NCBI GenBank assembly: GCA_963978905.1
Contig: OZ022256.1
Span: 58,802,646-58,866,645, forward strand
Source: Trichostrongylus colubriformis
Lineage: Eukaryota > Nematoda > Chromadorea > Rhabditida > Trichostrongylidae
Reading direction: 5' to 3'
Length of the DNA: 64,000 nucleotides
Positions 34,301-45,487 of this stretch are shown here, piece after piece. Both the position numbers and the translations under genes were made by a program. The stretch's first letter is position 1. Each line of letters begins with the position of its first letter. The notes under the pieces are model-generated. The model was not told the origin of the DNA and made no database searches. It saw only the letters and a program-made list of their open reading frames with translations.

Positions 34301-35760
34301 TACGTTGATATTAATTAATAAAACGTTTCCTTCCATGCCTTGGTGTCCCTGTTCTATTGCGAAACCGCCCTCCCAAGTTGTAATTCAATCATTAATATTA
34401 GGAATTCAGGGTTCGAGGACGTCGACAGTCTGCTCAGATTTGTGGCATCGCTATCATGAGAGCAGGAGAAACAATGGAGAACTCTCTTCGGGCTGTCGTT
34501 AAGGATTGTAAGGTGAATGATTTGTTAACATTTGGTATCATTTTTTTCAAGTATTCTCTTTTGATTTAGATGGGAAAGATATTGATTCAAACCAATGATA
34601 ACACAATGGAGCCTGAACTATATTACCTTCGATTGCCGAAGGACATTGACAAGTACAAAGTGATGCTGTTAGATGCGACAGTCGCAACAGGTTCATCGGC
34701 TTTTTGATTTTTATTTGAACATCAGAGGTTCACAATCTCGATCAAAGATATTGGATGAAGCTAATACAGACTAGGTGGTCAGTAGTAGGAAAGCGAGCAG
34801 AATTGGATTGATATCTCAAGTGTTTAGGCGTGAACCCTCCGTCAGCGTGACTCCTCCGTTGAGACATTAATCAAATTCTGCTCGCTTTCCTAATATTTCT
34901 TGGAATGTCTATCTTGCCGTTCTCACTGCGCTGACTTTTGAGCCGTTCCACAATCTTAGATGTTAATTTAAGCGTGACTACCCGAATTCTTCTCAAAATT
35001 TCGTGAAATGCTGTGGGGAGCCTGGTTTTTCGTTCATTATAATTTTTTTCTTTTTCCTGCCCTTTTGTGCTATGAAGATGTTCAGCTGTCCCTCCCCCCC
35101 CCCCTTTCGAGAATAAGCCACATCATAGTTTTGATACACCACCATTCGCAATATTTTCTGTTCAGGTGCCGCAGCTATGATGGCAATTCGTATTCTTCTT
35201 GATCATGACGTGCCAGAGGAGAACATTTATGTTTTGTCATTGCTTATGTCTGAGCCAGGGGTTCATGCTCTTGCATACGCCTTTCCGAAGGTATCTTTTC
35301 CATTCTTATCGTTGGCTTCAGGGCTGCCTTTTTTTTTTATTGAATTCGCTTTTTTGTTACTTTTTATGTTGTGCTATTCATGTTATCGAATGCACTTTGA
35401 AATTACATGAGTTACCTGCCACAGTTATCTACTGGTTCCTTCCATTTCATATCGCCCTCTTCTAGGCTCATAGTGTTATGCTAGATGTCTTAGTGCTTTG
35501 ATCCTCCATTCAAATCGTTATATTTGTTCCCAGCTGAATTATTCCATAAGCTGAACGTGTTGATGAATCTGTGACGTTATCGAAATTTTCGCATATGTAT
35601 CTTTAAACTTACCATGCTATAGGTCCGACTCATAACGACCGCCGTGGATCCACAAATTTCCGACAACTTTTATGTTCTACCGGGAATGGGCAACTTTGGG
35701 GATCGTTACTACGGCACGTATTCGAGCGACACGGAAGGCGAAGAACCGTTTGATAGCTGA
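31316..35760 (+). CDS. UCKL1: Uridine kinase/UPRT fusion (UCKL1 type), 15 exons
   Basis: CDS exons: 31316-31403, 31623-31756, 32031-32116, 32277-32370, 32427-32516, 32574-32657, 32785-32868, 32925-33038, 33530-33656, 33722-33872, 34163-34270, 34410-34512, 34570-34690, 35166-35290, 35623-35760. All phases agree and give 548 aa, the size expected for the family. The N-terminal kinase domain has P-loop [36 protein letters not shown] and [10 protein letters not shown]. The C-terminal uracil-phosphoribosyltransferase-like domain has [21 protein letters not shown], the PRPP-loop region [14 protein letters not shown], and [10 protein letters not shown]. The role in animals is pyrimidine salvage (uridine/cytidine phosphorylation); the UPRT half is often thought inactive. 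The ATG follows TTTTTCAG by two bases, suggesting trans-splicing. Confidence 0.95.
34788..34890. repeat. TA-flanked palindromic MITE in UCKL intron
   Basis: 103 bp with ends GGAAAGCGAGCAGAATT and its near-perfect inverse. TA lies on both sides (34786-34787 and 34891-34892). It is probably a non-autonomous Tc1/mariner-type element in the intron between the exons ending at 34690 and starting at 35166. Confidence 0.75.
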
Positions 35761-36630
35761 ACTTTGTTTAATGTATTCTGCATACTCGGCTAATTATTGC
35801 ATAGTAGTTATTGCCACTAGGGCCCCTCTAGTTTTAATATAATATCTTCATTAATTCAGTGGAAGGAATGATTGTTGCCATTTGTATTACTTGTAACTTT
35901 CAATTTTTTATTTGTATTGAGTATTAGATAGCCTTGTTACCCACGCATAACGCTTGGGAGTGGTTCTGGTTTGATTCCTTGTTTTTTCTCGGTCGCACCG
36001 GTTTGGTTCGTTTTGTTTCAGTCTAACACCATGCTCTAAGCATGCAATAGGTTGGCTCTGTTGAGTTTTTTGCTGTTTTATCTGTCTGCAATCCTTTTAG
36101 GGGCGCTCGTTATGCCATTATTCTTTCACATGACAGTATTCACCGATGTCCTATTGATTCACTATTGTAGTCAATGTTGTTATATCTTGTTTTCCGTGGA
36201 GCTCAGCTTTATCCTTATTTGTTGATTGCTGTGCTTCACTACTCGGTTTTTTCTCTCACTGGCTCGTTTTTTGGTTGTGGTATTGCTTTGAGGCTATAAA
36301 TTATAATTTTGTTGTGTATCTTTTGATATTTCATTGGGTGTGATTGAACCCACTGCGTATTACTTTCTCTTCTTGTTTTTTTTTTGGATGTCGGATGTAT
36401 GATACCTACTGGGGTTGGGAAGGGTTAAAGGAGTTATTTTCGTTTGTAGTTTTGCTGACTGTGCTAAAAACTTTTGACCAAGTTCAAAGGGGTAGAGGTT
36501 ACTGTGGAAGGTGGGTATAGTGCACAATTATTTTGAATGGCATTTGGATGCCTGCAATATCCTTTTTTTGCTCTACTTTTGAGCGATTTGCTGTTCTTGA
36601 GATCAATTGATCGTTTTATGTTGCAGCAAG
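35761..36630. other. UCKL-UFD1 intergenic spacer
   Basis: 870 bp between two same-strand genes. T-rich with no canonical AATAAA seen. A TTGCAG acceptor at 36621-36626 directly precedes the UFD1 start, so the downstream gene is probably trans-spliced. Confidence 0.5.
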
Positions 36631-39600
36631 ATGATGAACATACTGAGTGGTATGATGGGCATGGGAGGAGGATATGGTGGTAGGTATAGTTGTCAAATGC
36701 GTGCATATTCTGCAGCATTCATCGATGCGGATTCAGCAAAAGTCGTTGAACTCAATTATGGTGGAAAGGTGAACGTATTGGGAATGTTGTTTTTTTAAAT
36801 GATTTTGGCAACACTCCCCTTTTCAGATCTTACTGCCTAACTCGACACTGGATTATCTGATACGTTACAATGTGCCTTACCCTATGCTATTCAAGGTTTG
36901 CACCTTTACATAGGTTTGAAAGTGTATAGCATTTGTTCAGAATGTTCTGCATGGATTATGAGGTTTTCAGATTTCGTCTGTCTGCGAAAATGCTCGATCT
37001 ACAAACTGTGGAGTTTTGGAGTTCTCAGCTCCAGAGGGAAAGTGCTATCTTCCTCAATGGGTAAGGTATTATTTTTTATAGGTTATCAACTAATTGTGGA
37101 GCTGGCCCCACATCTCGATTAAATATGGATTTTACAATTAGTCTTCTTTCGAAATTTCAAAATGTAAGTGTTTATAGATGATGAAGCAGCTGCGCATTGA
37201 AGAAGGCGCTGAGGTTCGTGTAGACTCGGTGACTCTTCAATCGGCCACTTATGCGAAACTGAAACCGCAGTCATTGGAGTTTTTGAACATCAGTAACCCC
37301 AGGTCAGTAGCTCCTTTTCGGCTTCGTTTTGGAGGGTTGGTGCCCTCATTCGTTTTTCCGAGGTTTCTTATTGTTAGAGGAGAAAAACAATTTGCAGTTC
37401 ATTGCAGTCTTCTTAGTGATTGTTTATGCTATGAAAAGGTGTAGGAAGACGAGTGCATCCCGTGCTATTCCGTTGTACACGTAGAGTTATGGTCTTCGAT
37501 TCCAATTAAAAGAAGTCTCGCTATTCTCATTTCATGAAGTTGCAGTTCACAAGAGTATAAATGTGTTCGTGTAAAGTTATTTGAAATGGGATAAAGGCAC
37601 ACCACGCAGTATTTAAATTAGAGGTTTCCTTTTTTGGAGCCAGCAGGTTTTTAGATAACTGCTCACCTGCACGCTCGGCTAGGCTGCGCGGTGCACCCTC
37701 ATGCTTTTGTGCCTGCTTGAATACAACCGAGCGACGCTCACCGACCAAATCAACCTGCCCTTATGTTAGACGAACAGTTTCCCAACATGACGCGCACTTG
37801 CAGAAGAAAATTTCCGATAAGAGAGGATAATTCAGTGAAACAGTCATTGCGGTTATGAAGGTGGCTTCCACACTGAAAAATTGTTCGTTATGCCAGGTGT
37901 GATTCGGTTAGGTGGGCGTGGCTTGGTTGTGTTCAAGCAGACGAACGCCGTCAGAGTGCACCGTGCAGCCGCAACAAAGGTTTAGCCCGAGCAGATCCAA
38001 GTACCCATCGGAAGGGCGAGGGGCTGAGTCAGCCTGCCCCGACCGTTGCCCGTCCTCGCTGCAACTCGCCCAGCGCATGCGAGGTTTGTAATTAGCAGGA
38101 CTGTGAGATTGCGGTGAGGACCCGAGTGCGGCTTTTTCCAGACGAGTCCCGCCATTTTCTTACCCCAGGCAATGTCTTTGGAGGAAGAGCTGAACCCTTC
38201 AAAAACTGCTCATTTTGAAGGAGCATTCATTCAGGGTTTTTTTTTTCGAAGAAGTAGCAGCAAGTCAGAAGTATGGTATGAACAGTGTGAATTATTCTTG
38301 AATAGGGCCGAATAAGATGAATTTGCGTGTCTTAGCCCAATATGTTGTGGTAATATTACTACATCTGTCCTCGCCCACAATCGCATACCAAGTTAGCCCC
38401 CTGAAAGACGATAGCGCCTCCACAGCGATGCAAAGTTAATGTTAAATAGATAAGAATGACCCGAATGAATTTAAATATCTGTTTTAGAGCTGTCCTCGAA
38501 GTTGAACTGCGAAAGTTTGCTTGTTTGACGAAGAACGACATCATTGCTGTTCTGGTTCGTGTTCATTTTCTGCTGCATTTTTTCAAAAAGTGTATTTGTG
38601 AATGGTGTTCTACACGTTGGTCCCTTCTACAGTAATTCATTTTCAGTATGCGGATCAAGTGCTGGAGTTTCTGGTACAGGAGGTGAAACCAAGCAATGCG
38701 GTTTGCATCATCGAATGCGATCTAAATTTAGATTTTGATGCACCGGAGGGATATGTTGAACAGCCGAGGACGGCTAAACCTGCCGCTGGTTTTAAGGTGG
38801 TTATGTCAAATAATTTGATGAATTTGGTCATTTTTAGAACATGCAAGACAGTCTACTCATTAACTTATTCCTATCACAATCCTATACTAAGAGTTAGCAA
38901 TCGTTCAGAAATCCCGTGCACTGGAAAAGTCATTTATTCTAGCCTCCAGCTCCAGCTGTAAAGGCCATGCCAGCTCCAAGTGGATCACACTTCTCAGCAT
39001 TTACTGGGTCGGGGCAACGCCTGGATGGAAAGAAGAAACCGTCGTCCAACAGTCTTTGCTCTGATCAAGCCGAAGAACTTCTTGATACTCTGCAAACATT
39101 ACCACCAGTCGTATGCGTCGAAGACTACAAGCCAGGTCAGAATTTAGACTTAACTTATTTTTTCCATCCGTTGTAGATGATAGCTCAATGTTGTTCTCGG
39201 CTTGGTCTTCGCGGTTAGAGAAAGGCGTGTAACGCCTAATTTCATTTCTATCATAACGCTTAGATACCTTCGTGTGAGCCCTGAAATGTGAAATGTCCCA
39301 ACTGTTTGTGATAATAAAATAGACGGTATGAGAATTGGCTGACCTTCCAAACTGACTGTTCCGCCATATATGTAATGAAGGCATAACATATGCATTTGAG
39401 TGTTTCTATTATTCCTTATAAGAGTCGAATGCATGGCGTGCCCCGGAAGCATTACTTGAAGTCGAGGGCTTAATATAACATTTACTTGATGGTTGTTTGG
39501 ATAGCTGAGCTACGAATAGACTAAGCCTAAGTGTTCCGAGGATTTATTTGAAATTTTTTCAGGAAAGTTATCTTTCATACGGTATGACTACAAGTCGCGT

Positions 39601-39699
39601 TTCGATACGGAGCGTGAATTGCAAGAGGCGAAACTGGCGACTACGAAGAAACCTACACCATTCGAGGGATCGAGTGCGACTATAAGGAAGCGATACTGA
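36631..39699 (+). CDS. ufd-1: UFD1, ubiquitin recognition factor in ER-associated degradation, 8 exons
   Basis: CDS exons: 36631-36768, 36827-36895, 36971-37060, 37178-37302, 38488-38554, 38647-38796, 38943-39135, 39563-39699. All phases agree and give 322 aa. The double-psi barrel UFD1 core is recognisable: CQMRAYSAAF, YNVPYPMLFK, NCGVLEFSAPEGKCYLPQW, QPSLEF-type region (KPQSLEFLNISNPR), FACLTKNDIIAV, IIECDLNLDFDAPEGY. The C-terminus has FTGSGQRLDGKKK and KLSFIRYDYKSR, which match the p97- and NPL4-binding tail region. UFD1 with NPL4 recruits the p97/CDC-48 ATPase to ubiquitinated substrates in the cytosol and nucleus. The ATG is four bases after a TTGCAG acceptor. Intron 5 uses the weak donor GTTCGT. 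Confidence 0.95.
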
Positions 39700-40131
39700 G
39701 CATAACTGGTTTCATATGTACTTGTCACTTCCGAGTATTTGTAATGCCAATCTGATTTGAATTTATCCATGATAATTGACCCGGTTTCAGTCGTTGGGAT
39801 GATTTTTACGCTTTTGAACAATTCTGACTTTTACTTCCAATCATGATCAAAAAACTTAAGTGTGCATGTAAATATACGATAATGTGATAAAATCATTGAA
39901 AAATCACGTTTGCTAATGGTAAAGTTTGTTTTCTTTTTGAAATGAGATGATCCGGTTTTTGCGGTGCAGCAGTGGGCAGCGACCGGAGGAAGTTTGAGGA
40001 GATCTCGTTACAGTGCACCACACATTACCTCCGCTCATAATCGGAAAGGTATATGGATGATTTTAATGATTTGAGCCGATGTTGATACTCAAGTCAGCGT
40101 CTTTAAAACTTTTGAAGAGTCCGGTGCCGAT

Positions 40132-40137
40132 TTTATT
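40132..40137 (-). terminator. Candidate polyadenylation signal AATAAA
   Basis: AATAAA on the minus strand, about 130 bp after the stop of the exon candidate at 40266-40508. Confidence 0.4.
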
Positions 40138-40265
40138 GCACAGGGAGGTTGAAGGCTGGTTATGTTCGGCGGGCCCTGTTCAACCTTTGATTGCTCCCAC
40201 ATCAAGTTCATCCATCTCACCTGGATGCTCAGGTGGACTTTGGCATATAGTCAAAGAACTCGCAG

Positions 40266-40508
40266 CTAAAGTGCATGAATGCCCAGCATTCCAATAAAAC
40301 TCTCATGCGCCATGTCACCTTTCCCATCCATCGTTGCCATCGCATTAGCCACGCACATAGCTTTTTCAACGAGTTGGTCATTGTTTGAATAGCGGCCTTT
40401 TCGAAGAAAAAGTGCGAGGACGCTTGGACTGGGACATCTTGCGATGTCCTCGATCGTCATCATTACGTCCTTACCGAAGCCCGCTAACTCCAGCTTGGCG
40501 TGATCTCT
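40266..40508 (-). CDS. Candidate terminal exon, unrecognised
   Basis: After a CACTAG acceptor on the minus strand, 80 residues run to a TAG: RDHAKLELAGFGKDVMMTIE first, then a Cys/Pro/Ser segment, then LVEKAMCVANAMATM. Codon use is gene-like and an AATAAA lies downstream. The exon starts in phase 0, which would fit joining to a donor after GGFK at the exon candidate 41483-41598. I do not recognise the family. Confidence 0.38.
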   Translation of the reverse strand, partial: RDHAKLELAGFGKDVMMTIEDIARCPSPSVLALFLRKGRYSNNDQLVEKAMCVANAMATMDGKGDMAHESFIGMLGIHAL

Positions 40509-41482
40509 CTAGTGGTTGTGTTGGGCAATTTTCGTTAAATGTGCTTCTGAATCGCTCGGGCTTGCCTTCCTATGGTCTCAATTCTACACTATTTCTAATT
40601 TTTGAAAGTTTGCTGTATTTTTTGATTTTTACTTTGACGTTAGCTTAATAGCTGTGGTGATTTGGTCATGATGTACTCGAGAATTACTGACTATGGCAAA
40701 AGCGACGATGGTGGAGAAGAGCATAAAGGAGGGGGACATATCAGAATCAGGGCACACCCAGGTGTCGAGGAAAAGAGCCTCTTCAGTACGATCCTCTCCC
40801 CCCTCCCCCCCCCCCCCCCTCCCCATCTCAACGGGAACCTAAGTGGTATCCCTGCCCTTTCAACGTCTACATAACCTCTACAGAATCAGTAACTATTGCC
40901 GATTGCACAGTATTCCTATGGATTTTATTACTGTAATTTTGTGTTGGTCACTAAAATTCAATCATAAGTCTTACATAATCGGGTCAACTGACAGCGTGTT
41001 CCAGTTATCATTTATTCTAGGCATTGCTAACCTCTGCAATCATGATCCTCTGAAATTCTTGACTCCCGTGTATCCTGATCATAACCTCGTATCTTCCTCC
41101 ACCTTTACTAGTTTGATCTGATTGCGCAGTGTTAGGATACAGGGTTTAAAGGTTTTAGCGTTAAAGTCCCTTTGGCTGGATGTCCCACGCATTCTAGTTC
41201 CTTCCATTCGTGGCGGTGGCAGATGAATGCGATTGGGCCTATGTAGGAACGCGAGGGCTAGCCACAGCTTACTGTGCAGCCAATGCTTTCATCCACCAGA
41301 AAGGTCTGGTATCAATTCATATACCTCAAAGGATTGAAATGCTAAGTTGGCCTAGGCAGGTGTCGTTGCTGGATTTGATCTCCGCACGGTGCGAGTGGAA
41401 GGGTACCATCTGTCACTACACCATCTTCCTCCTATTCTAAAGGCTTTCTCCAAAATGTTCCTCACCCCATTTACACAGAGCT

Positions 41483-41598
41483 TTAAAACAGCATATGAAG
41501 TCGCGTCTTTTTCTTCGGTCGATTTTTCGTGCCATTACTCCGTGCTCCTTTTCTCCACTTCACCTTGAATCCTCCGGGAATAGCAAAAACTACAACTC
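41483..41598 (-). CDS. Candidate exon, Lys-rich end, unrecognised
   Basis: After the acceptor ATCTGCAG the frame reads VVVFAIPGGFKVKWRKGARS and continues Lys/Arg-rich to TAA at 41483. A GTGAAG donor after GGFK could instead splice it to 40508. The PGG..K..KGAR pattern is loosely like the tail of mitochondrial ribosomal protein S18a, which is not proof. Confidence 0.28.
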
Positions 41599-41737
41599 CT
41601 GCAGATATATTTAGTACATACTTATGTGAAAGTACGGCACGCGTGTAGAACAATTCCCTTAGCTTGTACTGCCAGATCAAATATAAAGAGAAGATTTCTG
41701 AGTATTTTTTCTGCCCTAAAGTCTCATATCAATCTAA

Positions 41738-41819
41738 ATGTGTGAAAAAAATAATGTGATGCTTCAAAATTCTTCAAAAAAAAATAAAATTCTGGAGCCC
41801 ACATTATTTTTTCACACAT
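41738..41819. repeat. Palindromic element
   Basis: ATGTGTGAAAAAAATAATGTG at the left is inverse to CACATTATTTTTTCACACAT at the right, with about 40 bp between. MITE-like hairpin. Confidence 0.65.
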
Positions 41820-41847
41820 AAAAAGAATGGAATATAGCTGATTCGGC

Positions 41848-42337
41848 CTAAATATTTCCGCATAGGAAGCAGTTATTCTGATAGTAAGAGGAATTGGGCA
41901 GATGAAGTAAGCTACTTCTCGACACTGTGATCGTTCCATCCACTTCTTTGCTCCGTTCTAACTTGCATAATTTCGTTTATGATCATCAATAATCAAATCA
42001 TAATCACAGGGGCCACAAAAATCATAATTTTCTTGTCGCAACGTCGATTTTTTTGACCAAAAAATCGAATTTATGATCAGAATCGAAGAGATCCCTTACC
42101 ATTTACGTCCGTCGGCGTCATGATGGTAATCTCCACCGTTTTTGCTTGCCGCATCTCCTTATCCAATGCTCGATTAATTTAATGATTCTAGAAGATGTTC
42201 ATCTCCCAATTTCCTTTACTTTTTGAATTTGAACGTACTTGCGTCCTGAAATAACGTGCCACTAGACGTGCTGTCTCAACCAATTTCGTCAAAGTTGCAG
42301 CTCTTCGCGTCTTCATGTACTTTACTGGACCGCCCAT
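41848..42337 (-). CDS. Candidate three-exon gene, 98 aa, basic, C-terminal CxxC
   Basis: Exons on the minus strand: 42220-42337, 42100-42168, 41848-41957. Phases agree and give 98 aa. The start is MGGPVKYMKTRRAATLTKLV, basic and possibly a mitochondrial presequence. The middle has KEMRQAKTVEITIMTPTDVN and the end EVDGTITVSRS..YQNNCFLCGNI then TAG. The spacing of GTIT..PN..QNxCFLC loosely resembles the start of the S18a ribosomal domain, but the rest of that domain is absent, so the identity is a guess. The first junction uses an unusual acceptor (ATCGAG). It could be a truncated gene or a pseudogene. Confidence 0.4.
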
Positions 42338-44289
42338 TTTCTTTCTTATTTTTTAATCAAGGTTCTGAGAGGTGTACTTTGTGTGATGTACTTCAATATC
42401 GCGCCTTAGATGAGGGGCTCTTGATGTAGAGCTTCGTGAGCTTCGCTCAGACCCCTGAATTTTCCTCATTTTAAAATATGAATGAATTGGTAGAAACGGT
42501 AAAATAAGTTGCTCTTGCTTTATTTTCGCATTCTCTCACTCTTACCGCTACTGTCTATCTTCTATTTCATTAGCTTCAAGTCCCTCCATGTCTCCCATTC
42601 CGTTGATAGCAATGAGCATGGAAACCTCCAAACAAAGTTGCAGAGTTAATAAAAAGAGCCCAACTTTTCTGGGATTACTTCTTTACCCAATGTATTTTAT
42701 AATTGCTGTATCATTCATTTGTCTGTATAAGGATATGGAGTGGGTCGTGGTAGGATAGGGCGCATGTGGTTCGTTTGTTCACAGCCTCTTGCCTTACCAG
42801 GATTGGGTAAAATCTACATTTCCTAGTTCAAAGTTCACATGTGTCCTGGTCATACCCATACTTTACTGGTGTGTCACGATTGTGCTGGGATCGAGTATAC
42901 TCTCGCTTCTCTAATAATAGTTGGAAGTGGATAGAAAAATTAGTCTAATTTCGAGACTAATCAGGAATTGTATGCTGATCCGCAGTTTTGGAGAGCCATT
43001 TGATACCGAACTTCGCTGCTCTAAACGCCACACCTTTTGATGGTGCTGTTATGACCGCTGCTGTCGCCACGCCTTCTTCCTTACTATGCGATGGTTAGTA
43101 TGTAGCTCCTGACAGCTTCCTTTACTGATCTGTTCAGAAATCAGCAATATCCAACAACTACAACCACCTTTGCACTTGTTTACTTTTTTGGCAAAAAGTT
43201 TTCTTAAACTTCGTGAATCCGTTGTTTTAAATCTAGTGATGACGAGCAGTTTGAAGGAAGGCTCAAAACCACGATTGTCTCCTCTCCATGCTATTGGTGT
43301 AAAGTGTGACCCGATTCAAAGAGCTACGAAATCTACAGAATTTGCACCTTCCATGCAAACCCTTTACATCGGGAGATATTTTTCGAGTCAAATGTTTTTG
43401 ATCTTGAAGTTGTTTTGACAAACTTTAGAAAAAAGGAGAGAATTCACATTTTTTTAGGTACCCTTTTCCAAACGTCTTGGTCTAATATGCTTGAACTGTT
43501 TCATGGGTAAAGTGTACGAAGTGTGTTCTTCATGGAGCTACGGGGCTCATGCACGCTACCTTCTCCTGAATAAAGTCCCCACTTGATTGTCATATTGTGC
43601 TAGCTGACCTGTTTATACTTCCACCTTCTGGCAATCTACTGCTTCTGTTCTGTATACGGTAGATGAATCGTCTTTTTCTCAGAAGATCAGCTGTTATCTT
43701 GTTTTCATGAATTACGGGTGGAAGGCTGGTCGGTAGCGTTGGACGCATGAAAGAATGTCCATAGACCTACATCAAACAAGGGGATTCAACCGTAAAATTC
43801 CCTCGCCTTGTTCCTCACAGCAGGCGTCTTCACCAAGGCCATGGACATTCTTGAAAAACTGTAGCCGTATCGTACAGGTCACCAAAAGACGGACATCAAT
43901 CACAACGAACGGTTTGATAAATCACCGTACCCTTAGTGGTTTTGAAGAAAAAGCACAAGTACCTGAATAAAGGACAAAATGCAGTGCAAAGCAAAAAATA
44001 AGGAAGCCGAAATAGCGCGATTCATGAAAGTCGTTTCATTGTTCGAGGAATACTTTTCCATGGCCCACAAATTGTGGTGGGCATATATAGTGGAAAGGAT
44101 ATACTTACTAATTCGTGCATGTGAAGGCACTTGAACCGGCTCTTTTCGAAGTCATCTGCCGTGAGACATTTCAAGGGAAAAACTAACTTTTTTATTCAAT
44201 TTTCTGGTGCCTAGTCCTTTATTTCCTTTTGTTCAAAAGCTCTTCCAATGAGCAGTGAAAATAAAGTTGCTGGGTAGCATTGACAATTG

Positions 44290-44650
44290 AAGAAACAGGG
44301 ATGTGTAAATTTCGGCCTACGGTAAGGGCTACCGTAACGCTTGCAGTTTGTTGGGTTGCAGACATTGCACACACGACACCTTGCTAAGACATCGAGTTTG
44401 AATTCAATGGATTTTTTTCACCATGAACACCTTTTTCCTTACCCTTCCGCTTACTCTACCATTCATTTCTTCACTTTATCGCTGCTGCTTGTTGTTTCAC
44501 CTAGACAGACTACAATGTCTCATTTTTGAATCCGGGATTCTCTACCGATCATCGGCTCTGCCTCTGATGTTCGTTTCCAAACGACCTTTTCTTCCCATCT
44601 GCTCTTTTTCGCAACACCTCCGGGCTACTTTAATAAAGAATTCGACCATT
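44290..44650 (+). repeat. Dispersed 450-bp repeat, diverged copy 3
   Basis: Shared blocks with 24983-25457 and 26855-27300: GGCCTACGGTA, CATTGCACACACGACACCTTGC and TGAATCCGGG. Strongly diverged. Confidence 0.45.
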
Positions 44651-45300
44651 TGGATTGTATACGTCGTAATCCTGCAACCAGTGCCTTCACATACGAAGTC
44701 CGTCCTCCAGGTTCTTCGTATCCTTGACCAAAGACGGGCGGGGTGTACGTATGATTAATTCTCATGCTAATCCATGCATTTCATTTGACCATGATGGATT
44801 GACTCACAGAGAGCTTGGAACAGAGCCACATAGGTCGGTCACCGGGATGCTTCTACATATCCTTGTATTACATGATTTCCTCATTTCCACTGAATTCTGA
44901 GGTTATCGTAATTACTTCGTATGAAAATAAACTGAAAAGGCGGCGACTTGAAAGCGTTGCTTTCAAATGGCGCAGTTTTTCATTATCTGAAGTTCATTAT
45001 CGCCAACATCTATGAGATTTCTACCACGCCAGATAGAGATCATCTGATTCATGAAGCCCATAACAGACAGCCTACCGCGTATCGTCGTTGATTCTTATCT
45101 CTCCCCTTTCGATGGTGGTGACAACGGCTCATTGCGTTCCGACCATTTTGGCTCTTTTAGGAGCAATTTATGCCTTGGTGCCTCCATGACAAGTCGAAAA
45201 TTCTATTCTTTTATGAATCGTCTCTGTTTATGAGTTTCACTGCTAACCACACATGTTGCCCATGGACTATTTACGTAACTGTTCACATTATGCCTTTCCA

Positions 45301-45487
45301 ACAGCGACGGACGACGGGGCGAGAATTACTCCAAAGAGCCGCTTTCGACCACCACTTTGAGGAGCTGTATCTCAGCCGGATTCTCACTTTTTCGCTTGAA
45401 TTTTTACAGTCCTTATTGAGCAAATACAACATATAGGGTATGGGTAACAGCATAACTCATTTTTCCGTGCACGATTCCTTTAAATGA
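45301..45487 (+). repeat. 430-bp inverted-repeat element, right half only
   Basis: Matches the right half of 47913-48339: GAGGAGCTGTATCTCAGC, then AGCAAATACAACATA, GGTAACA and the GATTCCTTT end. The left half is absent. Confidence 0.65.

Larger units (their letters stand above)
39700..41847. other. Region downstream of UFD1
   Basis: It contains two minus-strand exon candidates (40266-40508, 41483-41598), a repeat at about 40738-40930 related to 63380-63520, a long C-run near 40808, and a palindrome at 41738-41819. No other gene is supported. Confidence 0.45.
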
